Assembly: GCA_036873755.1 (NCBI GenBank)
Contig: JAVTVY010033792.1
Span: forward strand, 1-64,000
Direction: 5' to 3'
DNA length: 64,000 bases
DNA from: Hanleya hanleyi
Taxonomy: Eukaryota > Mollusca > Polyplacophora > Lepidopleurida > Hanleyidae
How positions within the stretch are numbered: position 1 is the first letter of the stretch; every line of letters begins with the position of its first letter. A program made the position numbers and the translations under genes. Below are positions 41,362 to 53,594 of the stretch, in pieces. The notes under the pieces were generated by a model. The model saw only the letters and a list, made by a program, of their open reading frames with translations, searched no databases and was not told where the DNA came from.

Positions 41362-42310
41362 TGGATTCTTTTAAATTTGGTATGTGGGTAGCTACCCTCA
41401 AGGCATCTTATGGGGCCATGTTAATGATGTTTTTCCTAAGTTTTACGTTTTTACTTTCTTCACAAATAATGAATGTTTCCTTTGCTAAAGATGCAAAAGG
41501 CATGCCTCCAATCGTATTCGATCGACTTTCTAGTTTCTTCAATATTTGGCATATGCATTCCTTGTGAACTGCTCATCAGAATCTCCTCAAATTTAGCATG
41601 CATGTACATGTATCATGCCAGAAGATGTTGCGTGGGATTGCCTTTCGCTCACTTTTACTTACAGGTGGTTCCACCTGGTGGCGAAATACCAGATTTGTTT
41701 CCGGGTAATAACTTGAGAACCGCTCGTCAGATTCTTCTTAAATCTGGTATGAATATATCATGACATTTGATGTCAATTGGAATTGCGTTTCGCCCACTTG
41801 TGCTTACGGGTAGCACCACCTCGTGTCAAATCTAAATTTGATTTCGCTCATCAGATTTTTCTCCAATTTGGTATGCAGATACCATGCCATGATATGTCCC
41901 TTGGGATTGTATTTCACCTGCTTCTGCATACTGGTGGCGACACCTGGTGGGAAAATCTGAAATTTGTTTCTGGCAATAATTTGACAACTGCTCATCAGAT
42001 TCTTCTCAAATTTGGTATTCATATGCCATAAGATGTCACTTGGGATTGTGTTTCGCACACTTGTGCATACAAATCTAAATTTGGTTTCCGGGCAATAATC
42101 CCTTTTCAGATTCTTCCCAAAGTTCGTATGCTGATACACCATGTCATGAGATGATCCTTGGGATTGCATTTCGCCCACTTGCACCTACAGGTGGCGACAC
42201 CGGGTGACAAATTTAAAATTTGGTTTCCAGACAATAGGTTGAGGATGCATTCAGCTTCTCGTCAAATTTGGTTTGCCGATAATATGCCTTGAGATGTCAC
42301 TTGGGGTCAT
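41362..42310. repeat. roughly 150-bp units, right of the TTAA insertion
   Basis: About six units with TTCTCAAATTTGGTATGCAT-like, CCATGCCATGA, CTTGGGATTG and GGTGGCACCACCTGGTG-like blocks. They continue the 37.88-38.52 kb series and are the same family as 48.35-48.97 kb. Confidence 0.75.
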
Positions 42311-43270
42311 AATTTCGATTCTTCATTGCATGGAAACTATATTACAGAAGCAAAAAAACGTTCAGTCAACCGTTCTGAGTTGATTTTAAAACTTGAAGGC
42401 AGAAAGACCCGCATCCAACGCCTATGAAGTAGCAGTTGCCTCCCTCATGTATATCCCCCGAGACCAAAAAATATTGCTGCCATTTCGGCGGGGGACTTAG
42501 CATCCTCTGGCTGCTTGTTGTTTCTCCTTATGTTCAAATGTTGAGCAATATGTCTGACTAGCAAATAATATCCCAGATTTCCAACTTAAATGTTACCAAA
42601 ATATTCAATAGGATGTGATCCATTCTTCAAATATTACTGGTAATGACGTATTTGTTATCCCTCATTAAGAACATGCATTCAAACCGGCATAGAGAGAAAT
42701 GAAATTTGACTACCTAGAAATTTCAGGAGAGACTGTGGCTAGCTACGCCTCACCGCACACTCCTTCTGAGACTGAAATGAGTTCCAGTACAGTTTCCATC
42801 CATTTCAAGGGAGAGAACTGTGCATTTACATATATGCAATGAGAGTGTTCTCCCTTTACTTCTGTTATACATGTACAGCTAGTTCCTGGCAATCATAAAA
42901 AGTGGTACTAGAATTAGATGCACAAAATTTCTCCAACATTAGATATACTGAGATTTTATCGAATATCTACTACATCTATAAGATTTATGGAATGTGTCCA
43001 CTCAGGGTTAGAGCTGATTTGGAATTGATTCTGCTGAATAGTCTTGTAAATTAGCTAAATGTTGACAGCCATGTTGGTTGACCCATGTCAACAAATACAT
43101 TGATCATCATACAAATGTCATGCAGACTATTGTTCTTGATCAATTTTTGTACTTTCAATATTTTTGTACTTTAAATATTTTCTACTTTTCAAAATACATG
43201 TAGTGCATACCTGGAATTCAAATTAAATCTACTGTACTCTAAATCTATTATTGATCTGACAGCTGAAACT
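42310..43270. other. no gene seen
   Basis: GGCGGGGGACTT at 42487-42500 may be the far half of the 36.1-kb hairpin. Otherwise nothing supported. Confidence 0.4.
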
Positions 43271-43275
43271 TTTGT

Positions 43276-43560
43276 TATGCCTTGGCTTCCAAGTACATTA
43301 GCTGGGAGGCATTAAGTGTTTACTCTGACTCTCTGTCTGTCCATCTGTCTGTCAGGGCGTCTGTCCAATCATCACATGCAGCTGGTTCTTAACCAGAACC
43401 TTATCACAGCCTTTCCAATAAAAAAAAATGTCCTGAAGAATCCTCGCTGGTCCTTAGATATGTCTACCACGTTTGAATCTGGTGATGGACCAGAACCCTA
43501 TTTCAAGATAGTACAATGTAAGTGACCTTGACCTAGTTTTCAAACAGTTTAATGGTATAC
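43276..43560. repeat. minimal pearl-like element
   Basis: An imperfect TATGCC...GGCATTAA stem (43276-43315), a CTGTCTGTC-type run (43328-43370) and a single core unit ending near GTGACCTTGACC. Same layout as the larger arrays but with one unit. Confidence 0.5.
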
Positions 43561-43808
43561 ATAGCAATAACTGGATAAGCACAAACCTCTCTAATTTGGA
43601 TGGATGGATGTACTTGGGCAGTCCATCGCACCGCGATGAGCTCTGCGTGTGCAAACACACCATGTCGCCACATTGTGTAAACCCCACATTCTGATCAAAC
43701 AATGTCTACCCTCTTCATACTTGTCAACACAACTTCTTTTCCCTCAAATGTAGAATTGTCACCTACATGTAACATACATTTTTCTGTTTTAAACCACACA
43801 TTCATCTA

Positions 43809-43912
43809 CAGGGCTCAAAATGCATGTAAATTTACTGCTGTGCATGTAGAATACTAATTATGTTGTATAGAAGGGTGCACCCTTGAGCTACATGTACTTA
43901 TTTTGAGCCCTG
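43809..43912. mobile_element. 104-bp MITE with CAGGGCTCAAAAT ends
   Basis: CAGGGCTCAAAAT at 43809-43821 and ATTTTGAGCCCTG at 43900-43912 are perfect inverses, with ATGCATGTA / CTACATGTAC pairing inward and an AGGGTGCACCCT palindrome inside. hAT-like start. The flanking 8-mers do not match. Confidence 0.7.
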
Positions 43913-44329
43913 CTCTGAATCCCACAGTTGAGGTGTTTGGGTCCCATGATTGATCTATTTTTTGTTCGGAACTTTTGTCTGCTGGGGCTGTTGTCCAGAT
44001 CTCTCAGTGAACATGTCATAAGATATATGTTTACATGCAATGGCGAATCAATCCTATTCACAAAGTTAAACAATAGGAAAAATTGGTAAATCAATATGCT
44101 GATGGTCTCAATTATTCATTCACTTGTTCAGCGTTCAATCATGCAGTCTTGCCTAAGTTCCACGGGAATCTCATTCCCATCAGCACTCTCGAAAAATAAT
44201 CCACAGAATTCCAACAGATTCCTGTACAATTTCAGCAATTTGTATACAAATGACTTTACAAAAAAAAAGCCTGATCATGCCAAAATTTGGGATTAAAATT
44301 TTAATCAGTACTATACATCCTCAGTGTTT

Positions 44330-44492
44330 TATAGGGTGGATGGATGGTGTATGGTTCAATGTTGCTTCGAAGATTTCTTCTTTGAAGCAGCAGGATCACA
44401 ACTTGACTGGGTGGTGCTTGGTTGGTTCTTCACGATATGACTGAAATACGGTAATGTTGAAAGCGACGTTAAATCCTATTCACTCACTCACT
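44330..44492 (+). mobile_element. SINE 3' end
   Basis: GGTTCAATGTTGC, then TGACTGAAATACGGTAATGT and AAGCGACGTTAAATCC leading into CACTCACTCACTC. This tail style is common in molluscan, especially gastropod, SINEs. A shorter related tail is at 35265-35305. The head is not clear. Confidence 0.55.
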
Positions 44493-44514
44493 CTAATGAA
44501 TTTGTTGATCCTCT

Positions 44515-44680
44515 AAATTCAGCCCACACAATTCACCTCAGCAATCAGCAATTGCCGAGGTAAATGCTGTGGCATAATCAGTTCACTCAGCAATATTTAA
44601 CATGGTGATAAATAGGAATTATTTTAATATGACATTATTTTTGCTGAGGAGATTTTTCTGAATTGTGTGGGCTGAAATTT
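44515..44680. mobile_element. 166-bp MITE
   Basis: AAATTCAGCCCACACAATTC at 44515 is mirrored by GAATTGTGTGGGCTGAAATT ending near 44680. Inside, CACCTCAGCAA and TTGCTGAGGAG also pair. No coding content. Confidence 0.75.
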
Positions 44681-44684
44681 AAGA

Positions 44685-45955
44685 TCTAGATTAAAAAAGA
44701 TTACACATGTATATGTTATTACAGCATCTGTTCAAAAATTTCATTTAACTCCACTTTCCAATATAAATATCTGATCATCTCAGTATTATTAAAAGTCTGC
44801 TGAGCTGGATAAATCCGGACCAACTGTTGTGTTGAGGATCAATACAAGAGGTACATAGCTGTGGTCAGTCACACCCAGATATTGACCATGGCAGGCAAGG
44901 ACCAGCGAATGATCTGCTTATTTAGACAATGTTAGATCAGTTTGAATGTGCATTTACCCATTTGTCAAGATAACTCCTCCATCGCCCAATTAATTAGTTC
45001 AAATCTATATCGTGGACTGTGGAATGGATCAATTCTGGCAGTGGTAACGCTCACTAGAATTGCCTCTCTGTACCCTCAGATATATACTGAACAGGACTGA
45101 TGAAAAACCTATCAATCTGAATTGGTTTGATACTGTGGTCTTTAGATATAATTGACCCTGGTCAGTGGTTTATCTTGGCTCTATCTCCCTGATGCTGTGA
45201 TAGGTCAGACCAGCCTAAGTATATATAGATACATGGAGATTGTGCCAGCAGCTACATGATGTAGGTGGTTTTAGTACAATTATATGGTGAGTGGTTTTGT
45301 CAGATCTCTGCACTAGTCAGGGAGTAAATTTGCTATTCGCTGATGTATAGAGCACAGACAGAAGATGAAGGGATGCCAACTGCAGAGGTATTCAGGTACA
45401 TGTATAGAATCTGTGCCAATGGTCATGGTAGTGGGTTAAAGGCCTACAGTGTATGTGTATCTGACAGGGATATACTGTCAGCCATTTCCATTGTTGTTAC
45501 AGTACTGTTATGTAGGATGAGCAGTGACCACTGACTACTGGGTTTTGTCACCTAACTCCCACTTCTTCCTCTTACCTATCCTGTTGCACTGAATTGATTG
45601 GCTGTGTCATATTGTTACCACCAGGATATGGATAATATACAGTGTATGTGTTAAACAGTTGTCCCTTTGCCAATGTTAATATTCATACCAATTGCTCACG
45701 GCCTGTTTATATTTTTTTCAGTGTTATACAGGAGCCTAGTGCAGGTCTAGACTGCCGCTCAATCAATTGACCAGTGAGGGGGCAATTATGGGACTATTTT
45801 TACATTACTGTCAGCTGTTCTCATGGTGTTGGGGAAGTAATTAAAGACTGTGCACAGCAAGATTCCCCAGGCTGCCATCCTAACCTTATATTACATATCA
45901 GGTAGGTCAATTTTGTACTACAACCACATGTCATTGTATCAATTTCTCTACAGTA
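44685..45955. other. no gene seen
   Basis: No supported gene or clear repeat. Frames such as 45343-45534 have no recognisable motif. Confidence 0.4.
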
Positions 45956-45958
45956 GGT

Positions 45959-46096
45959 GACTGTACATTAATTACCACACATGTGAGTTAATATTACTGG
46001 TATATTCTTCCTACATGATGTCAAATACTGTACATTAATTACCACACATGTGAGTTAATATTACTGGTATATTCTTCCTACATTATGTCAAATACT
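45959..46096. repeat. near-perfect tandem duplication of about 66 bp
   Basis: Two adjacent copies of ACTGTACATTAATTACCACA...TACTGGTATATTCTTCCTAC differing at one or two bases, so the duplication is recent. Confidence 0.85.
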
Positions 46097-46324
46097 GTTT
46101 TAATATAGATCTGTCATACATCAATGGCTCAATTTAGGACTATAGCCGATACAGGCCTGGCCAAATCAAAGATTTTATAACCCTTTTTAGAGATTCATGC
46201 TGGGATAACAATTATGTATTATGCAATTTGTCCAAGCCTCAGGAATGGGTTGAACATTTATCAAATTGAAGTACTTTACCCAAACAAGTATAACAAATTA
46301 ACAGTTTGGGTAACCTTTCAAAGT

Positions 46325-46440
46325 CCACATGTACATAGGCCAGGTTACATTTACATATATGCGGTGTTACATGTACATATGCTGCGTTACATGTACATAT
46401 GCTGTGTGACCTGTACATATGCCATGCTACATGTGGGCCG
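46325..46440. repeat. minisatellite of GTTACATGTACATATGC units
   Basis: About five units of roughly 20 bp between 46337 and 46436, with small substitutions. The apparent frames on both strands are repetitive artefacts. Confidence 0.75.
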
Positions 46441-48315
46441 TTTTCATGAAAACTTACAAATAACGGTAAAGACAAATCTGATATTTAATTTGTACAGTTT
46501 GGCTACCAAAATGGAATTATTCAAGACCTTGTAGGCCACAAAGACTGTTTTCCTGACAACAAAGCTAGAGTCATTGTACTTAACCCCCAAAAATGGCTAG
46601 AAAAGTTTTTACCCATTCTAGCTCATGATATTATCAGATGATGGTGGTGAAGACATAACGGAAAAGACATATTTGTAACAGTAAAGACATTGAATTTAAG
46701 ACCATTTTCTTTCAACTAACCTGTTGGTTTTATTTTCTTAATGCAAAGTCAAGCTGCCTTTTGCTAAACATTCTTTTGCTGTGTTTCAAGTTCCAAGAAA
46801 ATTTACAATCAGAATGTCACTAATTTTCTCAATAACTATGTTAGTTGGCAAAGTATTTTTTTAGTCCTTACCGTTATATTCCTCTTTTTACCATTAGGGC
46901 ATTTCATAACGGTAAAGAAGTCCGAATAATGGTACAGACAGATTATGTCAGCATAGTGTGTTTTTCATGGTAAATTTTGCTTGTTATACACTTTTAGATT
47001 TCTTGAGATTTGTTTGGTAACAATCTTAAATAACTTAACTGACATACCTCGCAAATGGTTAAGACAGACAATAAGTGCTTCACAGACTTTTTTTCAAATT
47101 TGTAGATAACATGTGCTCTGTTGCCACAAGGCTGTCCACACCCTGGTACTTTTAACAATGACAGTGGTGCCCGCTATATGACATTTCTTGTGCTAAATTT
47201 CTCAAAAAAACGTTCATAATAATAGTAAAGACAGTTGAATAAATCCAATCTTTTTGTAATATTTTTCACATGTCAAGATATGTGAAATGAAGAGGACTTT
47301 ATATTCTCATATAGTTTACATAATACTGTCCAACAGAAAGATTCTTTTTATTAAATAATGTGTTGTTTAAGAATTATTAACCTTCAAACTGCATTTGCAA
47401 CAATAATTGTAAAGACAAATTCATTTTCAGATTTGAAAATTTTATCTTTTAAAGCAGTTATCTTTGCCAGAAATAGACTTACGCCCAATATAGAATATAA
47501 TGTGTAGATGTGCCTTTTGTATGTTTAATTGATCAGGTCCTTGTCTGTCTGTTTGTCTGTCTGTCCACTTTTCTGTCCAGTAAAAAAAAATGTTGTGAGA
47601 AACAACAAAACAGGCAAAACAAATAGAGTTTTCACATGAGAAGATGTCTTTATTTTATACTCAGAAATACGCTAGAACGCATCTTCAGCCATCTAAGACC
47701 CCTGGAGCTTCCGGGGCGTGGGCGGCCCCTGAACCGTCGCCTATTTGTGATAGTGGTCGCTTCACTTCGGTGATTTTACGAGAACCGGTGTGTCCAAAAT
47801 GATATGCTGTATCAGGGAACCTTCAAAAGTCACAGTGAAACATACAGCCAAGGGTTCCCGATGGGCATGACAGTGCACTCGCTGAGCCATCAATAAATAA
47901 TAAAAAAATAATTATAAATCAAATTTTCATCAGAATTCGGTCAGCTCAGAACTTGCTAGTAACAATACCCTAATGCACGTTCGTGCCAAAAATCAAGGTT
48001 CTAATATCAACGGTTCTCCTTATTTTGTCGACGAAAGCAACAACAATAAATTTTATTACAACAACAATAAATTGTATTATAACAACAACAAAATGTGTCC
48101 TCGCCCCCGATAAATGAAAGCTATTCTATGAAAACGATGAACAATATGAGAACAGTACAGCATTCTTTTTGGGATTTGGAAAAAAGCCCCAGCGAACAGA
48201 TAAACTGTGGACAAAATCCCCAATGGACAAAAGTCCCATCCGACATTTTAGTTTCAGGACAGGGCAATAAGATCACAATTTCACATATTTTTTTCAACAG
48301 ATATGTGGACACCTT
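46440..48315. other. AT-rich stretch with a recurring ATAACGGTAAAGACA word
   Basis: ATAACGGTAAAGACA or near variants occur near 46459, 46655, 46907, 47217 and 47402, spaced about 190-310 bases. A CTGT microsatellite is at 47543-47570 and a GC-rich hairpin-prone block at 47698-47740. No gene. Confidence 0.4.
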
Positions 48316-48317
48316 GT

Positions 48318-48975
48318 CACTTGTTATACCCCTGTACATAGTGGGGGGTTATATGGGATTCCGATTGTCCGTCCATCCGTGTATCAGTGCATCCATTTGT
48401 TCATCTGTTTGTCCGTTTCCGGGCAATAACTTGAGAACCGCTCATTGGATTCTTCTCCAATTTGGTAATGGGTATGCATATGCCATGACATGATGTATTG
48501 CCTGGGTTACATTTCGACTACTTTCGCCAACAGGTGGTCCCACCTGGTGGTAAAATCCTATATGCATTTCTGGGCAATAACTGGAGAACCTCTCATCGGA
48601 TTCTTTAAAATTTTGTATATATACCATGCCATAAGATATCACTTGGGATTGTGTTTTGCCCACTTGCGCTTAGAGGTGGCACCACCTGGTGACAAAATTT
48701 GTTTCTGGGCAATAACTCGAACCACTCACCTCAAATTTAGTATGATTATGCCATGACAAGTCGCTGGAGATTGTGTTTCGCCCACTTTCGCCACCAGGTG
48801 GTGCCATTGGTGGCACAATCTTAAATTCATTTCCAGGCGATATGAGAACCGCTCACCTGATTTTTATTCAGATTTGGTATTTATATACCATGCCATGACT
48901 TTTTTCTTCGGATTGTGTTTCGCCCACTTGTGCTTACACCACCTGATGGCGAAATCTAAATCTAAATCTAAATCT
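48318..48975. repeat. pearl-like element with about four 150-bp units
   Basis: TTATACCCCTG / GGGGGGTTATA stem (48322-48352), a GTCCGTCC/GTTTGTCCG run, then units with GGGCAATAACTTGAGAACCG, CCATGCCATGA-like and GGTGGTCCCACCTGGTGG-like blocks. The core matches the 41.4-42.3 kb units. It ends in an AAATCTAAATCTAAATCT run (48955-48975). Confidence 0.8.
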
Positions 48976-49026
48976 ATATTTCTATACAGTCATTAATCAT
49001 CCGTCAGTAATTCATGGCTTCCCTTT

Positions 49027-49702
49027 AACTTTTATACAGTGGTGATTGAGCAGGATACATTTACATGTAATGTATGCCACACAGCTTTATATCACTGTAT
49101 AAAGTATGTTAACTCAGTATCTGATCCACCATTCACAGGGATATTCAATTTCATTCACACAGCAACTACCTGCATTCACAGTCCATCCATTCACACGACA
49201 GTCATTCACACAGCATTCACTGCAGCCATTCACATGGTTAGCCATTCACGATGAGCAATTCACATGGTGCAGCCATTCAGTTTGCCAGCCATTCATGGTG
49301 AGCAATTCACACAGGGCAGCCATTCACATGGTGAGCCATTCACAGGTATAAGCCATTAGGGCGAAAGCCATTCGGGTGTAGCCATTCACATGGTGAGCCA
49401 TTCACGGGTGAAAGTCATACGAGCGAAAGCCATACAGGTACACCCATTCACATGGTGAGTCATTCAATGGTGGAAGTCATACGGGCAAAAGCCATTCGGA
49501 TGAAACCCATTCACCGGCGCAAGCCATTCTCGGTGAGCTATACACAACACGGCACAGCCACCACACAGTGAGGGCACGACACCAACTGGCAGCCAAGTCT
49601 GACTCACTTGTTTGCCAAATAAACCTGTGTTTTGTATTGTTTATAAACTTTTATACAGTGGTGATTAAGCAGGATACATTTATATGTAATGTATGCTAAT
49701 AG
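49027..49702. repeat. ATTCAC minisatellite bracketed by a direct repeat
   Basis: The flanks AACTTTTATACAGTGGTGAT, then AGCAGGATACATTTA, recur at 49028-49080 and 49648-49700 with few changes. Between them, 49128-49560 is an irregular array of GCCATTCACATGGTGA-type units of about 18-24 bp. This could be an expanded minisatellite between duplicated flanks or a decayed element with short terminal repeats. Confidence 0.65.
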
Positions 49703-49704
49703 AT

Positions 49705-50000
49705 TTTCAGATGAAACCAGATGACGGAACAAACGGCTGTCGATCTATAATCGAATGCCGCAGTCAGGATTTGGATGACCTGGCCATTATCTAAATATTT
49801 TGAATTAGTGTTGTTTTGAAAAATAAAAAAGATGGAATAATCCAATCATTAAAAGTTATTCAAAAGCTTAGCTTTTCATTCCAACATGAAACTCTGAATG
49901 TTGATGATGAAAACCAACCATAACATTTATCAGAACACGGACAGAATCATCAGGATTTTGAACAAATGAATATAGTTTGTTAATTTTCTCAAGTAGATCC
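49705..50000. other. no gene seen
   Basis: No supported feature. Confidence 0.35.
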
Positions 50001-50003
50001 ATT

Positions 50004-50370
50004 AAAGATAAGATAAGATAATTTATTTATAGTCGGTTTGGTACAAAATGATAAAACACTAGCTCGCGGGAAGCTATTTTCACCGACTGTCGGTGCGTAA
50101 AATGCTTAATTAATTTCGCTGAACCATTGAGGTAAAATCTGGTAGAAACACGACTGTGGATTGCCTTATATTTCATGACGCAGAGTTTGCATAAAAGTGG
50201 TAAAACAGGTGAGTGAATGATAGAATAGCTGCAGTCGGGTGATATTTCAACCCAGAAAGATGATGGGAGGCAGGCAAAAGAGGTTTTCTTTTCTAGCATT
50301 AAACACTGTCCAATACACGCATGATGCGATGTCGAGTCAGCAGTCATATTTTGTGAAACAGGAACCACTC
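50004..50370 (-). mobile_element. probable LINE 3' end with a pentanucleotide tail
   Basis: AAAGATAAGATAAGATAATT at 50004 reads on the minus strand as a (TTATC)n tail after ACTATAAATAAA. A minus-strand frame (50368-50027) with CKLCVMKYKAIHSRVSTRFY-like residues is open but not recognised. The tail type fits L2/CR1-like LINEs. The upstream limit is unknown. Confidence 0.35.
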
Positions 50371-50845
50371 ACAGACACAAGTCGGACCCGAGTGCCATGG
50401 TACTCATCTTTTAATCACATTGTATTTTTGCCACATGGAGTGACAAGAAAATGTAGAGACCCCACCCAATTCTCTGAAAATTGTATTATTATATTTGTTC
50501 ATCAAGGAATGAAGTGATTGTTAGAATGGGCGTGCATTCATGTTGAAGATTCTGCTCTGATTTATCTCATACACTCAATATGTTGAGCTGGGAAGAGTGT
50601 ATTCTCTCTAATATGGGCCTTGAAAGAGAGACAGGCGCTAGATTTTTTGTGTCGCTCTTACTGAGTATGGCCGTAGTTTATTGCCATAATCAGTTTGAAA
50701 GGCTCTTCCACAATATTCCTTTCAAAAGAGCAATCAAGAAATGATCAAGTTTGATTCTCAATCTGGGAAGTGCACATACATGTATTGTGTTTCTTTATCG
50801 AGATGGTGTATCATATTGTCTCGTAATGCCTCATTGGCAGCACCG
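50370..50845. other. no gene seen
   Basis: No supported feature. Confidence 0.35.
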
Positions 50846-51086
50846 GCATAGTTTACACCTACATTCAGACTCCTTGTCCAGGACATATATTCAGCAATGT
50901 TTCAAGCATGCCCTGAAAAGAAAATGAAAAAGATCATACATTTGTCTGAAGGAAAGAATATGCCCTTGTCCCATATATTTTAAAACAATGATGGACGTGA
51001 ATTTGTGATTTTATCTGCTGTCTGATGAAATAGTAGACTTGTCATTGTCAGCTGGTCTTTACAGTCAATGTACTCAAATCTTAGTT
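50846..51086. repeat. left copy of a 241-bp direct repeat flanking a LINE
   Basis: Begins GCATAGTTTACACCTACATT and ends CTCAAATCTTAGTT. It is repeated at 52411-52651 with a single difference noticed (CAATG against CATTG). The LINE between them starts and stops exactly at the repeat edges. Confidence 0.92.
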
Positions 51087-52410
51087 TTTTTAATATTTTT
51101 TTATAATCTTTTTATTTCATTTGGAATATATATTACACATATACAGATTCACTCTTCTCTCACACTCACTCATGCACATTATGTCTATATGTATTACTAT
51201 ACTTACATTTGTCTATAAATATAACTATACTGCACTTGCTTTCATTGCACAAATTATTAAAAGATATATAGATATAAGAGCAATATATATGCATGCACAA
51301 GCAACATCACACTGAATATTTTATTTTTCAACACACTGATCATGTTTTGAATATATTTTGAAACAGGGCCCATTTTTTATTGAATTTGTCTACTCTGTTG
51401 TCTTTATACGCCGTGTATTTTTCAATTGAAAACTGGTCCGAAAATATACAGAGAAGTGATTTGAAATTGAGCTCTGTATTTGAGAATTTATTATTGTAAA
51501 TATATTTTTTGTCAAAAGCATCAGTGTGTTGATAGCACATTGGTCCTTTCCCCATCCCAAAATTATTTTATCATTAGTTATCCCTCCTTGTAATCCCACC
51601 TGTTTTAGCCAATATTCTAAATCACACCATATTTTTTTTACTTTAGTACACGTAAGGAATAAATGCTCTATAGTCTCCCTTTCACTGAAACAGTAATCAC
51701 ATTTATCCTCGTCTTTAACTGATATTTTATACAGGAACGAATTTGTAACTAGTATTCTGTGTAATATTTTGAACTGTATCTCTTGAAGTTTTGTGTGCAT
51801 TGTACAGTGAAAGGGAGTTTTGAAAACATCCACCCAATTTATACGAGAGTTCATATTTAAAATAACTTCCCATTTTATTTGAGAAGGTGGTTGTACATTT
51901 GGTTCATAATTTAAGATATCATAGAACTTTCTACCTCCCTTTCTCTGCCCTGCCAAAAGTTGCAGATGAACAGTAATTGTGGGACTTGTTTTAGGTATAT
52001 TTGTAGTATCTGAAAGTATTCTATTTTGCCATTCTTTCGGAATATTTCTCAACAATTTTGTATAGTCTAGATATGTTCCTTTTATAGTATGCATTGATTT
52101 TAATTGATCAAAGGTGAAGAAATTGCCGTTTGCATCAATTAAATCTCTTACATAACGGATTTGTTTGTCATACCAGTTTTTTTATAAAAAGCGTTGATTG
52201 GTTAAAATTTGGATTAAACCATAATGGTTCGTTATATACATGTATATCATTTGTAGATCTAATTTTCGTTTTCTTTTGCAGTGCATACCATGCATCCAGA
52301 GTATCTTTCCAAAAAGGGTTCGTTATATTATTTCCTTCACTCTTTAACCATTGCGCTCCCAAGGTGCATATACTTATATACGTATCGGTATTGAACAGAT
52401 ATTTTACATA
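51087..52410 (-). mobile_element. 5'-truncated L1/Tx1-type LINE
   Basis: The minus strand encodes only the region after RT. 52362-52168 has NPFWKDTLDAWYALQKKTKI and EPLWFNPNFN. After a frame change at an A run near 52.18 kb, 52094-51390 has WVDVFKTPFHCTMHTKLQEI and CDYCFSERETIEHLFLTCTK, a C-x2-C...H...C finger as in Tx1/L1-type elements. The 3' end is A-rich (TTATAAAAAAATATTAAAAA) and abuts the direct repeat at 51086, as expected of target-primed insertion. Confidence 0.85.
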
Positions 52411-52651
52411 GCATAGTTTACACCTACATTCAGACTCCTTGTCCAGGACATATATTCAGCAATGTTTCAAGCATGCCCTGAAAAGAAAATGAAAAAGATC
52501 ATACATTTGTCTGAAGGAAAGAATATGCCCTTGTCCCATATATTTTAAAACAATGATGGACGTGAATTTGTGATTTTATCTGCTGTCTGATGAAATAGTA
52601 GACTTGTCATTGTCAGCTGGTCTTTACAGTCATTGTACTCAAATCTTAGTT
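52411..52651. repeat. right copy of the 241-bp direct repeat
   Basis: See the left copy at 50846-51086. The 5'-truncated end of the LINE joins this copy directly. Confidence 0.92.
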
Positions 52652-53590
52652 GATGATTAAAAAAATTCTTTGATTTAAACTCTTGCTCTGTTAAGAGAGA
52701 AATAACTAGGGGGAATGCAAAAGACGAAGAATCAGTCCACTATGCATTTTGGCTGTCACGTCAAGTTACCATCACCACAAATAATTTCAACACATCTGTT
52801 TTCAAGAATTGACCTGAATATTAATTTGAAAGTGGCATATTTTTGAAGTCAAATCTCATCACCATTTCATGAACAATTGAGGAAATTACTGTATCCATAC
52901 TTTTAGTTGAATTAATCCTGTTTGGGGTTTTTTCAGATTAAATTTTTTTTTTCACTTTATCTATCATAAATCATTTCCAGGATGAAGTTTAAAAAATGAA
53001 GCGCTCTAATTTTGTTTAAAAAGTATATTACCAAAATCTGAGAGTGCAAATGATGAAAACTAGTGAGTATATTTGAAGGCTAAAGTTTTCACAAATCGAT
53101 ATGTATACATGTATTCAAGTTCAAATAATCCAGATGTATTACAGAGAACAAAATTGTCACTAAATTGGCCCTTTCCACATCAATCTTTGAACAGCATTGC
53201 TGTATTGCTCCAGTGGCGGCGACAGGAAAACAGAAAACGAATGTTCGTGAGATCAAACTTGTTCGATATTGTGAGCATGTTTTACCCTGGAGCAAAGTTG
53301 TTTTCATTTGTGTGCGGTGACTGCGAACATTTCCCGCAACAACGTCCAACTAATAACAAATCAAATGGCTACTCCAGACCCAAAGCTATGCCTAGAAGTG
53401 CTGGCTGTTTGTGCCGAGATGAAATGTTCACTGTGTGCGGGGTATAGGAACAAAATCATAAAACACTGTTTTTGTTCCAGTAGGCCTACAACAAAATGTT
53501 CGCTGTGTGCATTGTGCTTTATCAGTGGTGTGTCATGTTGAAGTTCTTGATCTGCTTGATACAGCGCATGTGAAAGAGCCACGTTCTGCA
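52652..53590. other. no gene seen
   Basis: Two overlapping Cys-containing frames (53073-53541) share no motif I recognise. TAGGCCTAC and CAAAATGTTC repeats are minor. Confidence 0.4.
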
Positions 53591-53594
53591 TATG

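Noticed and set aside
47690..47745. GC-rich block CCCCTGGAGCTTCCGGGGCG as an ncRNA or gene end
   Set aside because: Only one short hairpin, no pol III boxes or further structure.
53073..53591. Cys-containing frames as a possible host zinc-finger exon
   Set aside because: Frames on both strands overlap, no spacing typical of zinc fingers, no splice context.
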